In this document: positions 42,642-51,653 of the stretch, piece after piece
Layout of the letters: each line of letters opens with the position of its first letter
How positions within the stretch are numbered: position 1 is the first letter of the stretch
NCBI GenBank assembly: GCA_902475245.1
Contig: CABRYP010000005.1
Span: forward strand, 6,850 to 70,849
Length of the DNA: 64,000 bases
Direction of reading: 5' to 3'
From: an uncultured Collinsella sp.
GTDB taxonomy: Bacteria; Actinomycetota; Coriobacteriia; Coriobacteriales; Coriobacteriaceae
Notes under the pieces: generated by a model
The model's database searches: none
What the model was told of the DNA's origin: nothing
Seen by the model: only the letters and a program-made list of their open reading frames with translations
Program-made: the position numbers and the translations under genes

Positions 42642-42674
42642 CAAAAAGGCGCCCCCGCATAAGCGAAGGCGCCC
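42642..42674 (-). terminator. Terminator of luxS
   Basis: Minus-strand GGGCGCC (from 42674) pairs with GGCGCC before TTTTTG at 42642-42648; an inner CGCTTATGCG also pairs. 30 bases past the luxS stop. Confidence 0.75.
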
Positions 42675-42702
42675 AATGCGCACGTTTTAGGCGATAAAGC
42701 CC

Positions 42703-43191
42703 TTACGCCTGCTGATAATGCAGGTGTTTCTCGTCGATATCGGCCAGATCGCGGTCGAGGTAGCGGCGCGCGAGCCAGTTAGCCATGGGAAGGTTCTGGT
42801 CCAGGTAGTTGCCGCACTCCTCGGGAGCGGCACCGGGGACATCGCCCTCGAAGTCGGCGACAAACTCAAACAGCTCGCGCACGAGCGGCAAGATCTCCTC
42901 GCTCGTCAGCTCACCAAAAACGACGAGGTAAAAGCCCGTGCGGCAGCCCATCGGGCCAAAGTAGACAATGCGGCTCGACCACTCGGCATGGTTGCGAAGG
43001 AACGTCGCACCCAGGTGCTCGATGGTGTGGCACTCGGCCGTGTTCATGACCGGCTCCTTGTTGGGCGTGGTCAGGCGCAGATCAAAGGTGGTGACGGCAG
43101 CGCCGGTCGCCGGATCGCGGTCGATGCGGCTCACATACACGCCGGGCTCAAGCAGCAGATGGTCAACGGAAAAACTCGCGATGCGCTCCAT
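42703..43191 (-). CDS. luxS: S-ribosylhomocysteine lyase LuxS
   Basis: 162-residue metalloenzyme that splits S-ribosylhomocysteine into homocysteine and DPD, the AI-2 precursor. The metal ligands are H55 and H59 (HTIEH) and C126 (EECGNYLDQN). The catalytic C83 is in MGCRTGFYLV. All are intact, so it should be active. Homodimer, cytosolic. Single-gene unit with its own terminator. No lsr or pfs gene is adjacent. Confidence 0.97.
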   Translation of the reverse strand: MERIASFSVDHLLLEPGVYVSRIDRDPATGAAVTTFDLRLTTPNKEPVMNTAECHTIEHLGATFLRNHAEWSSRIVYFGPMGCRTGFYLVVFGELTSEEILPLVRELFEFVADFEGDVPGAAPEECGNYLDQNLPMANWLARRYLDRDLADIDEKHLHYQQA

Positions 43192-43217
43192 GGCAGATCC
43201 TCTCGATAGTCAAATTG

Positions 43218-43284
43218 GGACGGGGCTCTTTTAGCTGGTTCGAATAGTCGCACCAATCATACCAGTCAAAAAAAGCCCCATCCA
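43218..43284. repeat. Imperfect palindrome, family G copy
   Basis: GGGACGGGGCTCTTTTAGCTGG pairs loosely with AAAAAAGCCCCATCC at the other end (positions 43218-43239 and 43269-43284). The left half is shared with 22894-22914. On the minus strand GGGGCTTTTTTT resembles a terminator for the nucleoside hydrolase. Confidence 0.6.
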
Positions 43285-43294
43285 AAAAGACAAC

Positions 43295-44269
43295 TTAGCC
43301 CAAGACGCGGGCCATGCGCGTCTTGAACTCGGACAGGAAGCGCGGAGCGTCAACAGTCAGCGCCACAAGCGCGCTCTTGTCCGGATCGGACAGGCGGTGC
43401 TCATCGCAAATGGTGCGGCCGCGATACTCGCCCAGCAGATCAACACGCAGATTGCAGCCGAGCGCACCCACGAGCGTGGGGTCAATCGCCACGGCGACGG
43501 CAAGCGGATCGTGCAGCGCGCAGCCACCAAGGTAGGGGGCGTTCATCTCGTACGAGCCAATGTAGTGCTCGACCATGCTCGCAAATGCGCAGCCCGCCAT
43601 GGTGCCCGAGCCCGTCCAGCCGGCAATGTCGCGGCGCGTAAGCACCACGCGATGCGTCACGTCCAGGCCCACCATGGTGAGCTTGCGGCCCGAACGCAGC
43701 ACGGCGTCGGCCGCCTCGGGATCACTTGCCATGTTGGCCTCGGCGCCCGCACTCACGTTGCCGGGCACGGTCAGGGCGCCGCCCATAACCACCACGCGGC
43801 CGATAGACATCACCGCTGCCGCATCGCGCTCCAGGGCGAGCGCCAGGTTGGAGAGTGGGCCGGTCGCTACGTAGACCAGATCGGGACCATAGGTGCGCGC
43901 GGCATCGATCAGATAATCGACCGCAGCGTTACCGTCGGCAGACGTCGCCCCCACCGGCTCGTAGGGCGACGCCGGCACGCTCGCGCCGCCGATGCCGTTC
44001 TTGCCGTGAATGAGCGCGGTGGACGCCGGCGGCGTATAGGGCTCAGTCGCCTGCAGAGGACGGTCGGCACCCAGGTACACCGGCACCTCGGGACGACCCA
44101 ACAGGTCGAGCACCGCCAAGCAGTTATGCGCCGACTGGTCGACGCGCACGTTGCCAAAGCACGTGGTAATGCCGACGAGCTCCACCTCGGGGCTCGCGAT
44201 GGCATAGGCAAGCGCCATCGCATCGTCCACACCCATATCCAGATCAAGGATCAGCTTCTTAATTGCCAT
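43295..44269 (-). CDS. Inosine-uridine-type nucleoside hydrolase
   Basis: 324-residue cytosolic enzyme that splits ribonucleosides into base and ribose. The Ca2+-binding head DLDMGVDDAMALAYA corresponds to the usual DTDPGIDDA, with all four Asp kept (D9, D11, D15, D16) but T and P replaced. VMGGAL, MASDPEAA and the C-terminal LHDPLAVAVAIDP Asp ligand are present. It starts four bases after the ribokinase stop, so ribose released here is phosphorylated by its operon partner. Base preference cannot be told. Confidence 0.93.
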   Translation of the reverse strand: MAIKKLILDLDMGVDDAMALAYAIASPEVELVGITTCFGNVRVDQSAHNCLAVLDLLGRPEVPVYLGADRPLQATEPYTPPASTALIHGKNGIGGASVPASPYEPVGATSADGNAAVDYLIDAARTYGPDLVYVATGPLSNLALALERDAAAVMSIGRVVVMGGALTVPGNVSAGAEANMASDPEAADAVLRSGRKLTMVGLDVTHRVVLTRRDIAGWTGSGTMAGCAFASMVEHYIGSYEMNAPYLGGCALHDPLAVAVAIDPTLVGALGCNLRVDLLGEYRGRTICDEHRLSDPDKSALVALTVDAPRFLSEFKTRMARVLG

Positions 44270-44273
44270 TGTT

Positions 44274-45269
44274 CTACTCCGCTTCTCCGTCTTGTACTAA
44301 ATCGTCTAAATCAAACACGCGCTCAACTTCGGCACGCGTGGGAATCGATTGCTGAGCACCCAAGCGCGACACCGTCACCGCCGAGGCGCGTGCGCCCGCC
44401 GTCATGCACTCAAAGAGCGGCAGGCCCTCCAGACGGGCAGCTGCAAGTGCACCGATAAATGTATCGCCCGCGGCCGTCGTATCGACCACCGCACTCGAAA
44501 GCGCCGGCATGCGCAGCAGCTCGCCGTCATCGCCAAGCGTAACCGACCCGGCGCCGCCCAACGTGATGACCGCAGCTCCAGCACCCTTGGCGAGCAGGGC
44601 ATTGAGCGCCGCGACGCAGCTCGCATCATCCGCGGGCAAGATGCCCGTCAGCACCTGGCACTCAGTCTCGTTGGGGCAGACCAGGTCGACTGCAGACCAG
44701 ACCTCCGCAGGCAACTCGCAGGCAGGCGCTGGATTAAAGACCGTATAGAACCCCAGCTCGTGAGCGCAAACAAGCGCCTCGGCCGTCGCTGCAAGGTCAC
44801 ATTCGCCCTGGGCGATAAAGACGCTTCCGGCAGCCGGGGCAATATCGCTGGCGTCGCCGTCGAGCTCATCGGTCACCAGACGTCTCAGCGCGCGGGCAAC
44901 GTCCTCGCCCGCAAGCGCATGGTTGGCGCCCGGCGACAGCACGATGCGGTTGTCGCCCTCGCAGCGAATGATGGTCGCCGTTCCCGTCTCCACGTCATCG
45001 CGACGCGCTACAAAGCCACAGTCCACGCCGGCGTCTTGGAGCCCCGCCACGAGCGACGTGCCAAATGCGTCGCGCCCGACCGCGCCGATCATGTGCGTGC
45101 ACGCGCCCATACGCGCGGCAGCTACGGCCTGATTGGCGCCCTTGCCGCCGGCATTGCTGATAAATCCGCTGCCGCCGACGGTCTCGCCCACACGCGGCAT
45201 GCGCTCGCACGCCACCGAAAGGTCCATGTTCATGCTGCCGAACACCGCAACGATGCCGCAATCTGCCAT
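44274..45269 (-). CDS. rbsK: Ribokinase
   Basis: 331-residue PfkB-family kinase making ribose 5-phosphate. PfkB signature 1 is in GGKGANQAVAAARMGA, and signature 2 with the catalytic Asp is DTTAAGDTFIGALAAA. N-terminal GSMNMDLSV and the ribose contact NAGGKGAN agree with RbsK. FNPAPA and PNETECQ are further matches. GAGGAGG precedes the ATG. First gene of the rbsK-nucleoside hydrolase operon, a nucleoside-ribose salvage route. It could also act on deoxyribose. Confidence 0.94.
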   Translation of the reverse strand: MADCGIVAVFGSMNMDLSVACERMPRVGETVGGSGFISNAGGKGANQAVAAARMGACTHMIGAVGRDAFGTSLVAGLQDAGVDCGFVARRDDVETGTATIIRCEGDNRIVLSPGANHALAGEDVARALRRLVTDELDGDASDIAPAAGSVFIAQGECDLAATAEALVCAHELGFYTVFNPAPACELPAEVWSAVDLVCPNETECQVLTGILPADDASCVAALNALLAKGAGAAVITLGGAGSVTLGDDGELLRMPALSSAVVDTTAAGDTFIGALAAARLEGLPLFECMTAGARASAVTVSRLGAQQSIPTRAEVERVFDLDDLVQDGEAE

Positions 45270-45455
45270 GGAAACCTCCTCGTCCGCGGGCTCTGCGCCC
45301 GCTGTTGGCCGTCAATCGTGCGCTCTCGCGCCTCTATAACTTTAGTTCACTTTGATGTGGACGCGCACTTGAGCTTGCGCCGGCAGCAAGCATTCACAGG
45401 AGCAGGCGGTTACAATGAAAACGTGCTGATTATTCTCGTCATTGGATGATGTTTT

Positions 45456-47672
45456 ATGGAACAATTCCCGCGATCGAGCTCGCGCAGCTCACGCCACGCG
45501 AGCGATCAACGAGCGCCGCACGAACGTTCGCGCGCTAGCCGACAAGCCACCGAGCCGAGCCGTGCCGCAGGCTCTCATCGCGTGCCCGCCAACAAGGGCG
45601 CCCGCACCAACGGCGCCGCAAAAGAACAAGCACCCACGCGCCCCAAATCTCGCTATATCCCCGCCCTCGACGGCCTGCGCACGCTTGCCGTCGTCGCAGT
45701 GGTGCTCTATCACCTCAACCTCACATGGGCTCAGGGCGGCCTGCTCGGCGTCACGATCTTCTTTGTGCTTTCGGGCTATCTGATCACGCGCCTGCTGCTC
45801 AACGAAGTCGCTAAGACCGGCCGCATCGACCTTAAGAGCTTCTGGATTCGCCGCATCCGTCGCCTGGTCCCCGCTGTGGTAACGGTAGTGTTCGTGACCT
45901 GCGCGCTGTGCACCATCTTTAACCACGTGATGCTCACCAAGATGCGCCCCGACATCCTGCCGTCGCTGTTGTTCTTCAACAACTGGTGGCAGATTGCCCA
46001 AAACGTCTCGTACTTCAATGCTCTGGGCGACCCCTCGCCGCTCACGCACTTTTGGTCGCTTGCCATCGAGGAACAGTTCTACCTGATTTGGCCGCCACTG
46101 CTGTTTGCCATGGTATCCATGCATGTGAGCAAGCCCAACACGCGCCGCGTGGTTCTGGGCCTTGCCGCGGCATCCGCCCTCGCCATGATGGTGCTTTACA
46201 ACCCTGCCGCCGACCCCAGCCGCGTGTACTACGGCACCGACACCCGCGTGTTCTCGCTGCTGCTGGGTGCCTGGATGGCCTTTATCCCCGATCGCGACCT
46301 GGCGCCGGTGCGTCTCGCTCATCGTTTGGGACTCAATCGCCTGGCTGGCGCCGCCAAGCATGGCAAGAACGCCGAGGACAAGCCTGGCAAGAAGGTCGAC
46401 GAATCAGCCGATACCACCCCGGCACAGCCGAGCGCCCTCGTGCGCTTTTGGTCCTCGCCCGCATCCATCGATGTCTTGGGCGTCGTGGGTCTGGTTGGCC
46501 TTGCCGCCATGGTCGCGCTCACCAACGGCTACACCGCGTTCCAGTATCGCGGCGGCACGCTGTTATGCTCCATCCTCACGCTCATGGTCATCGCGGCCTG
46601 CGTGCAGCCCCAGGGAATGGTTGCCCGCGCACTGTCCGCCGAACCGCTCGTGTGGGTTGGCAAGCGCTCGTACAGCATCTACCTGTGGCACTATCCGCTG
46701 CTGTTGCTCATGAACCCGGTCGCCAACATCAACGATACGCCCTGGTGGCAGTACATTTTGCAGGTGCTGCTGGTGGTCGCCGTAGCCGAGTGCTCCTATC
46801 GCTTTATCGAAACGCCGTTTAGGAAGGGCGCCTTCGGCCGCACCGTCGCCGAGTTCCGTGATGGCACCACCACGCCCGCCAACTGGGCACGCGCACATAT
46901 TCCCGTGTGTGCCACTTGCGGCATCGTGCTGATCATTGCCCTAGGAGGTCTCATCTTTGTGCCGGAGACCTCCGCGTTGAGTGGTGAAGGTGCCGAGATC
47001 CTCAACAAAGAAGCCAAAAACACCGCGCCCACCGACCAGCAGGCGGCCGACGACACCGACAAGGACAACGACGGCTTCCCCGACGGATCCTACGACCTGC
47101 TGATGATTGGCGACTCCGTGTCGCTGCGCGCCGTCGATTCCTTTGACGGCGTGTTTCCGCACAGCCATATCGATGCCGAAAAGGGCCGCCAGTTTGATGC
47201 GGGCCGCGCGACATTTGAGGGATATATCCAGCAGAATCTCGCCGGCAAGATCGTGGTCTTTGCGCTGGGCACCAACGGCCTGGTGACCGACGCCCAGATT
47301 GACGCCATCATGGCCGATGCCGGCGATCAGCGCATCGTCGTATTTGTAAACACGCGCAGCCCGCAGCCATGGGTCGGGTCCACGAACCAGGCCATCGCCA
47401 ACGCCGCCACGCGCTACAAGAATGTACGCGTTATCGACTGGTACGGGTACAGTGCCAACCGCAACGACCTGTTCGATGGCGATGGCACGCACCTGTCGAC
47501 TACCGGCGTGGCTGAGTATCTCAACCTGATCCACGATGCGGTCAAGAAAGACCTGCCCGTGCACCCCGAGGACCACGTCAACGATCCGCAGCCGGCAGCC
47601 GTCAAGTCCGCCGCCGACGCACTCGTCAATGCCCTCGCCTACAAGCCACACAAGCTGGGCACCGACAAGTAG
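45456..47672 (+). CDS. OatA-like acyltransferase, membrane acyltransferase-3 plus SGNH domain
   Basis: 738-residue membrane O-acetyltransferase, probably acting on peptidoglycan or another wall polymer. A basic Ser/Arg-rich cytosolic tail (1-65) precedes the acyltransferase-3 domain: YIPALDGLRTLAVVAVVLYH with its catalytic-type His, FFVLSGYLITRLLL and HFWSLAIEEQFYLIWP. About ten helices reach to residue 500. The extracellular SGNH part has block I GDSVSLRAV, block III GTNG and block V DGTHLSTTG. An unusual EF-hand-like DTDKDNDGFPDGSYDLL joins them. The start is uncertain for want of a good ribosome site. Confidence 0.92.
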   Translation: MEQFPRSSSRSSRHASDQRAPHERSRASRQATEPSRAAGSHRVPANKGARTNGAAKEQAPTRPKSRYIPALDGLRTLAVVAVVLYHLNLTWAQGGLLGVTIFFVLSGYLITRLLLNEVAKTGRIDLKSFWIRRIRRLVPAVVTVVFVTCALCTIFNHVMLTKMRPDILPSLLFFNNWWQIAQNVSYFNALGDPSPLTHFWSLAIEEQFYLIWPPLLFAMVSMHVSKPNTRRVVLGLAAASALAMMVLYNPAADPSRVYYGTDTRVFSLLLGAWMAFIPDRDLAPVRLAHRLGLNRLAGAAKHGKNAEDKPGKKVDESADTTPAQPSALVRFWSSPASIDVLGVVGLVGLAAMVALTNGYTAFQYRGGTLLCSILTLMVIAACVQPQGMVARALSAEPLVWVGKRSYSIYLWHYPLLLLMNPVANINDTPWWQYILQVLLVVAVAECSYRFIETPFRKGAFGRTVAEFRDGTTTPANWARAHIPVCATCGIVLIIALGGLIFVPETSALSGEGAEILNKEAKNTAPTDQQAADDTDKDNDGFPDGSYDLLMIGDSVSLRAVDSFDGVFPHSHIDAEKGRQFDAGRATFEGYIQQNLAGKIVVFALGTNGLVTDAQIDAIMADAGDQRIVVFVNTRSPQPWVGSTNQAIANAATRYKNVRVIDWYGYSANRNDLFDGDGTHLSTTGVAEYLNLIHDAVKKDLPVHPEDHVNDPQPAAVKSAADALVNALAYKPHKLGTDK

Positions 47673-47696
47673 CACGCAGCCAAATCTGCTTACACC

Positions 47697-47733
47697 CGCA
47701 GGGGGCGTCGGCCGTGGCCGACGCCCCCTGCGG
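47697..47733 (+). terminator. Strong hairpin after the acyltransferase gene
   Basis: CGCAGGGGGCGTCGGCC pairs perfectly with GGCCGACGCCCCCTGCG around GT. 24 bases past the stop. No T-run follows. Confidence 0.75.
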
Positions 47734-47906
47734 CAGTTAGGGACACTCCTTTTGTACCGGCACCCGGAGGCACTCCTGGCACCAGCCAATGAAGACCTCT
47801 ACGGATGAATTCCAAGCCGCTCCGCCGCTCCAGGCATCGTTTCCGCGCCTCGCGCCTGCCCCAAACAATCAAAACAAGCCCTTTTCGCCGCAACCTCAAA
47901 GGTCTG

Positions 47907-48134
47907 TGGGCAAAAAAGGGCAAATATGAGTACTGTTACAATTTTAGTAGCAGGCAAAACCACCCAAAATGACGTCCGTGCGGCCCCTACAACCCCCTAA
48001 TGCAGCCAACCTGACTGGTTTAAGGCATATTGGGGCCAATTTTAATGAACATACTATAGGTTATGTTCATTATCTTCTTGGATGTAAATGCTATTCACTT
48101 AGCAACAGTACTCATATTTGGCATTTTTTGCCCA
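47907..48134. mobile_element. MITE-like element with conserved terminal inverted repeats, family B copy 2
   Basis: Left end GTGGGCAAAAAAGGGCAAAT... and right end ...ATTTGGCATTTTTTGCCCAC are imperfect reverse complements over about 36 bases, containing CAAATATGAGTACTGTT. Termini match 6153-6365; interior does not. The interior is AT-rich and has its own palindrome, AATGAACATA / TATGTTCATT (48044-48053, 48062-48071). No ORF of note. Confidence 0.6.
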
Positions 48135-48162
48135 CTGCCATATAACTAACATCCTATAACAG

Positions 48163-48197
48163 GCAAAAATCAGGCCGCAGCCCATCGCTGCGGCCTG
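48163..48197 (-). terminator. Terminator of the NRMT transporter gene
   Basis: Minus-strand CAGGCCGCAG (48197-48188) pairs perfectly with CTGCGGCCTG (48180-48171), then ATTTTTG. 20 bases past the stop. Confidence 0.88.
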
Positions 48198-48217
48198 ATC
48201 GGAAGCAAAAGTAGGCG

Positions 48218-49480
48218 CTACGCGCTGTAGCCCATCGCTTGCAACACAAACATGACGACCGTCAGCACCGTAATCACGCCGATAGTCGCCCACGTGAGCA
48301 CGTTCCACACGCGGCCGTTGCGGTTGGCGCCCATAATGTGGCGATCAGCCGCGATAACCACCTGGAATACCAAGACTACGGGCAACAGCACGCCGTTGAT
48401 GACCTGCGAGGTCATCATAATCTGGAACAAATCGACGCCGGGCATGAGCACCAACACGGCAGAAATGCCGATGATGGCCGTAATGATGCCGCGATAAACC
48501 GGAGCCTCATCCCAGCTGCGATCGGCGCCGCGCTCCCAACCAAAAGCCTCGCAAATGGCGCTCGACGTAACACCCGGCAGCACGCAGGCAGCCAAAAAGC
48601 TCGCTGCGACCAAGCCCGAGGCAAACAGCACCGTGGACCACTGGCCCGCGATGGGCTCCAGCGCGCGGGCGGCATCGGCGGCATCGCTAATCTGAATACC
48701 CGCCGGGAACAGCACCGTACCGGTCGTGATGATAATGAAGCCCGCAATGATATCAGCAGCAATCGAGCCGCTCACGGTATCAATACGCTGCAGCACGATG
48801 TCGTCCTCGCCCGCATTCTTATCGACCACGTTGTTCTGAGCCAAGAAGATCATCCACGGCGCAATGGTGGTACCGATCGTTGCGACCACAAGCGACACGT
48901 AGCTGGGGTCATTTTGGATGTTGGGCACAACCAGGTCGACCGCCACCTCGCCCCAGCTGGGACCAGCCATAAATGCAGCGACAATGTAGGTCACAAACAC
49001 GCAGCTCACCAGCAGCAGAATCTTCTCGATGCGCTGGAAGCTGCCCGACATGGTAAGCATCCAAACCAGCAACGCCACGAGCGGCACCGAGATGCTCGCC
49101 GGCACGCCAAAGAGGGCAAGGCCGCTCGCGATACCCGCAAACTCCGAGATGGTAACGGCCGTGTTGGCGATCAGCAGCGCCGCCATGGCCAGCACGCTCC
49201 TGCGCACGCCAAAGCGCTCGCGGATGAGCGAGGCCAAACCCTTGCCTGTGACGCAGCCGCAACGCGCCGCAGTCTCCTGCGTCACGATAAGCAGCACAGT
49301 CATGACGGGAAGCATCCACAGCATCTTGTAGCCATAGCTGGCACCGGCGCTGGAATACGTGGCGATGCCGCCGGCGTCATTACCCGAAAGCGCCGCCAGA
49401 AGGCCAGGGCCCATGGCGCCAAAGATGGCCGCGATGGTCAGCTTTTGCTTGGCGCTCGCCTTTTGCTTCGTGTTTTGCAC
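48218..49480 (-). CDS. NRAMP-related magnesium transporter (NRMT type)
   Basis: 420-residue SLC11/NRAMP-fold membrane protein with about eleven helices. The first helix reads GPGLLAALSGNDAGGIATYSSAG. Classical Mn/Fe NRAMPs have DPGN there; here it is N34-D35-A36-G37-G38. In helix 6 the usual A-x-x-MPH is TTIAPWMIF, so the metal-binding Met and the His are replaced. Such changes mark the NRMT branch, whose described member from Eggerthella lenta carries Mg2+. So Mg2+ (perhaps Mn2+) uptake is expected. GTG at 49480 lies nine bases past the stop of the MgtE_N/CBS gene, with GGTAGGTGG as ribosome site. The two are coupled. Confidence 0.88.
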   Translation of the reverse strand: MQNTKQKASAKQKLTIAAIFGAMGPGLLAALSGNDAGGIATYSSAGASYGYKMLWMLPVMTVLLIVTQETAARCGCVTGKGLASLIRERFGVRRSVLAMAALLIANTAVTISEFAGIASGLALFGVPASISVPLVALLVWMLTMSGSFQRIEKILLLVSCVFVTYIVAAFMAGPSWGEVAVDLVVPNIQNDPSYVSLVVATIGTTIAPWMIFLAQNNVVDKNAGEDDIVLQRIDTVSGSIAADIIAGFIIITTGTVLFPAGIQISDAADAARALEPIAGQWSTVLFASGLVAASFLAACVLPGVTSSAICEAFGWERGADRSWDEAPVYRGIITAIIGISAVLVLMPGVDLFQIMMTSQVINGVLLPVVLVFQVVIAADRHIMGANRNGRVWNVLTWATIGVITVLTVVMFVLQAMGYSA

Positions 49481-49488
49481 GCGACCAC

Positions 49489-51333
49489 CTACCCCATGAC
49501 CGACATGGTGAGCAGCACCGCGGCGATGCAGTACGCCACGCATGAGATCATGACGGCAATGACGTTCATGGCGGTACCCGACGTATTGAGGTCGTGCTCG
49601 TCACGCCAGAACAGCACCATCAGGTAAATCACGGCGCTCATGTTGCCAATCAGACAAACGATGGCCGCAATGTTAAAGCAGCCGGTAAAGAGCTGTTCCT
49701 CAAACATGGATGCGTCGGGGAATGCGGCCGTGCGCACCAGCTGGGCGCACAGGTAGGTCACGAGCGACAGGATCAGGCCCATTCCCGTGCTCTGGAAGAA
49801 AAATCCCAGATACGGCTTGGGCTCATCGTCATGGCCGTCGTATTCCAGGAAGTAGTTCTTGACGAACGACACCATACGCGAGGCAGCCAGCAGCACGAGC
49901 GGCATGGCACACATGGGAAACACCACCAGATGCGCGGAGCCCAGCGCCGTCCCCAGCACTGTTGCCATGATGCACGAGGCAATACCCCACACGACAACCC
50001 AGTACTGGCGATGCACAAACCAGCTGAGCACATTCGTCGAGTCGTCGGACGCGCTATCGCCCGAGCCGACGCCTGCAATCTGCAGGTCCTCCTGGTGCTC
50101 CTCGGCGATTACGTCCATGGCGTCGTCAAAGGTCACGATACCCAAAATGTGACGGTTCTCATCGCAAACGGGGATGGCAACCAGGTCGTACTTGGTCATC
50201 TCGTCCGTTACGTCTTCCTGGTCCTCGTCGGGCGACACATAAACCAGGTCGCGATAGGCCAGCTGGCCCAGCGTGGCGTCGCGGTCGGCCACGATGAGCG
50301 TGCGCAGCGAAAGGACGCCGGTGAGCATGCCGCTCGGATCCTCGGTATAGACGTAGTAGACGCTCTCGAAGTCCTCGTCGAGCTTGCGGATCGCCTCGAT
50401 GGCGTCACCGACCGTCGCCGTGGCGGGCAGGGAGACAAACTCCGAGGTCATGATACGGCCGGCGGTGTTGTCCTCATAGCCCAGCAGGTTACGAATCGCC
50501 TTCTCCTCCTGAACGCCCATCAGGCGCAAAAGCTTCTCGGCCTTCTCGTAATCGAGCTCGTCGATCAGGTCGGCGGCGTCGTCCGGGTCCATCATGGCCA
50601 GCATCGACGATGCGTCCGTGTCGGACAGGCCCTCGAGCATCTCGGTCATAAGCTCGTCGTCATCGAACTCCGAGATGGCCTCGGCGGCCTGGGCGGTGTC
50701 GAGCTGCGCGAACACCTGCGCACGCAGGCGCGGGTCGAGCTGCTCGATAATGTCGGCAATGTCAGCAGGATGCAGCTCGCCAAGCGTCTTGTGCGACACC
50801 GACAGCTGAATGTTTTTAGTCGAACGGTCGAGCAGGTCCATGTAGGACCAGGCGATGATGTCCTCACCGAGCGGTTTGCCCAGGTGCTTCATAAAGCTCT
50901 CGACGACATGTTCGAGTGCGGGGCTGATCGCGCGCAGCAGACCGCGGGCGCCAACTTCGGCACCCAGCAGACGCAGCTGATTTTCGCCCGACATGGAAAA
51001 CTTAATGTCGTTGACGCGCACGACCTTCATGCCCTGCGTGTCGACAATCTGCTTGTTGAGCACGTCGCGGGCGAGCAAGAGTTCGGTCGGCTGCAGGTAC
51101 GAAAAACGGATTTCGGTGGCCGGCGACTTAAGGTGTACGCCCGTCTCGTCGATACGGTCGACCCATTTACGCCAGCTGATCATAAACGGCGTCTTGCCGG
51201 GCCCGCGGAACGCGAGCGACGTCACGTGCGGAAAAACTTCGCCGGTAGCAATGCCAAAATCGTTCACAACGCCGAGCTTTTCGCCATCGACGTCCAAGAC
51301 CGGCAGTTTGAGCATCTCACTCAGATAATTCAC
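49489..51333 (-). CDS. PRC-barrel/MgtE_N/CBS membrane protein, MgtE-like but without the MgtE channel signature
   Basis: 614 residues. Order: PRC-barrel-like start (LPVLDVDGEKLGVVNDFGI), second PRC-like segment (LNKQIVDTQGMKVVRVNDI), MgtE N-domain with Mg-sensing acidic repeats (LHPADIADIIEQLDPRLR; FDDDELMTEMLEGLSD; MDPDDAADLIDEL), paired CBS domains (NTAGRIMTSEFVSL; YVSPDEDQEDVTDEM) and five or six C-terminal helices. The GGNAGTQ-type signature of the MgtE pore is absent. It therefore looks like an Mg sensor on another membrane domain, likely regulating the NRMT transporter encoded next. Start GTG with GGGGAG. Upstream is a long hairpin-rich leader. Confidence 0.85.
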   Translation of the reverse strand: MNYLSEMLKLPVLDVDGEKLGVVNDFGIATGEVFPHVTSLAFRGPGKTPFMISWRKWVDRIDETGVHLKSPATEIRFSYLQPTELLLARDVLNKQIVDTQGMKVVRVNDIKFSMSGENQLRLLGAEVGARGLLRAISPALEHVVESFMKHLGKPLGEDIIAWSYMDLLDRSTKNIQLSVSHKTLGELHPADIADIIEQLDPRLRAQVFAQLDTAQAAEAISEFDDDELMTEMLEGLSDTDASSMLAMMDPDDAADLIDELDYEKAEKLLRLMGVQEEKAIRNLLGYEDNTAGRIMTSEFVSLPATATVGDAIEAIRKLDEDFESVYYVYTEDPSGMLTGVLSLRTLIVADRDATLGQLAYRDLVYVSPDEDQEDVTDEMTKYDLVAIPVCDENRHILGIVTFDDAMDVIAEEHQEDLQIAGVGSGDSASDDSTNVLSWFVHRQYWVVVWGIASCIMATVLGTALGSAHLVVFPMCAMPLVLLAASRMVSFVKNYFLEYDGHDDEPKPYLGFFFQSTGMGLILSLVTYLCAQLVRTAAFPDASMFEEQLFTGCFNIAAIVCLIGNMSAVIYLMVLFWRDEHDLNTSGTAMNVIAVMISCVAYCIAAVLLTMSVMG

Positions 51334-51339
51334 TGGTGC

Positions 51340-51560
51340 TCCCCATCATTATCCCTTCGGACTGCGGCCATGCCGGCACGCCGTCCGTGGACTTTTAGAT
51401 ATGTATACGCATGCGCGGGCGGCACGCCGCTCGGCGCTCACACCCCGTACATGCGCAAGAAGCACCTGCATGGGGTCATCGACTGTATGGTCGAGGTTTG
51501 GATTTCACCTGCAGCCTTTCTCTTGACCCTTGTTATCCGCAGTAACTATAGCATCAGCAT
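51340..51560 (-). promoter_or_regulatory. Long structured 5' leader and extended -10 upstream of the Mg gene pair
   Basis: An extended -10 (TGCTATAGT, minus strand, near 51548-51556) would give a leader of about 200 bases. The leader can fold hairpins at 51442-51476 (ACCCC/GGGGT with ATGC/GCAT), 51479-51494 (TCGAC/GTCGA) and 51495-51509 (GGT/ACC). The genes downstream are for Mg, so a riboswitch would make sense, but conserved M-box motifs such as GGTGAGGCTCC are missing. The remaining gap to 51653 holds GGGGACGTTCTTA repeat sequence and no gene. Confidence 0.4.
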
Positions 51561-51653
51561 CGCGCCGTGGCGCCAAATTTATGCTCCAAACATCGCAGGC
51601 ATACCAAACGCTGACGCATCCGTGACATAGTCATTGGGGACGTTCTTACATGA

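Noticed and set aside
51340..51560. M-box (Mg) or yybP-ykoY (Mn) riboswitch
   Set aside because: One short stretch (GGGTCAAGAGAAA) resembles an M-box, but GGTGAGGCTCC and the other core motifs are missing, and yybP-ykoY motifs are not present. Kept only as an unassigned leader.
49594..51630. 678-codon plus-strand frame opposite the MgtE_N/CBS gene
   Set aside because: Antisense shadow; sense strand encodes an ordered PRC/MgtE_N/CBS protein.
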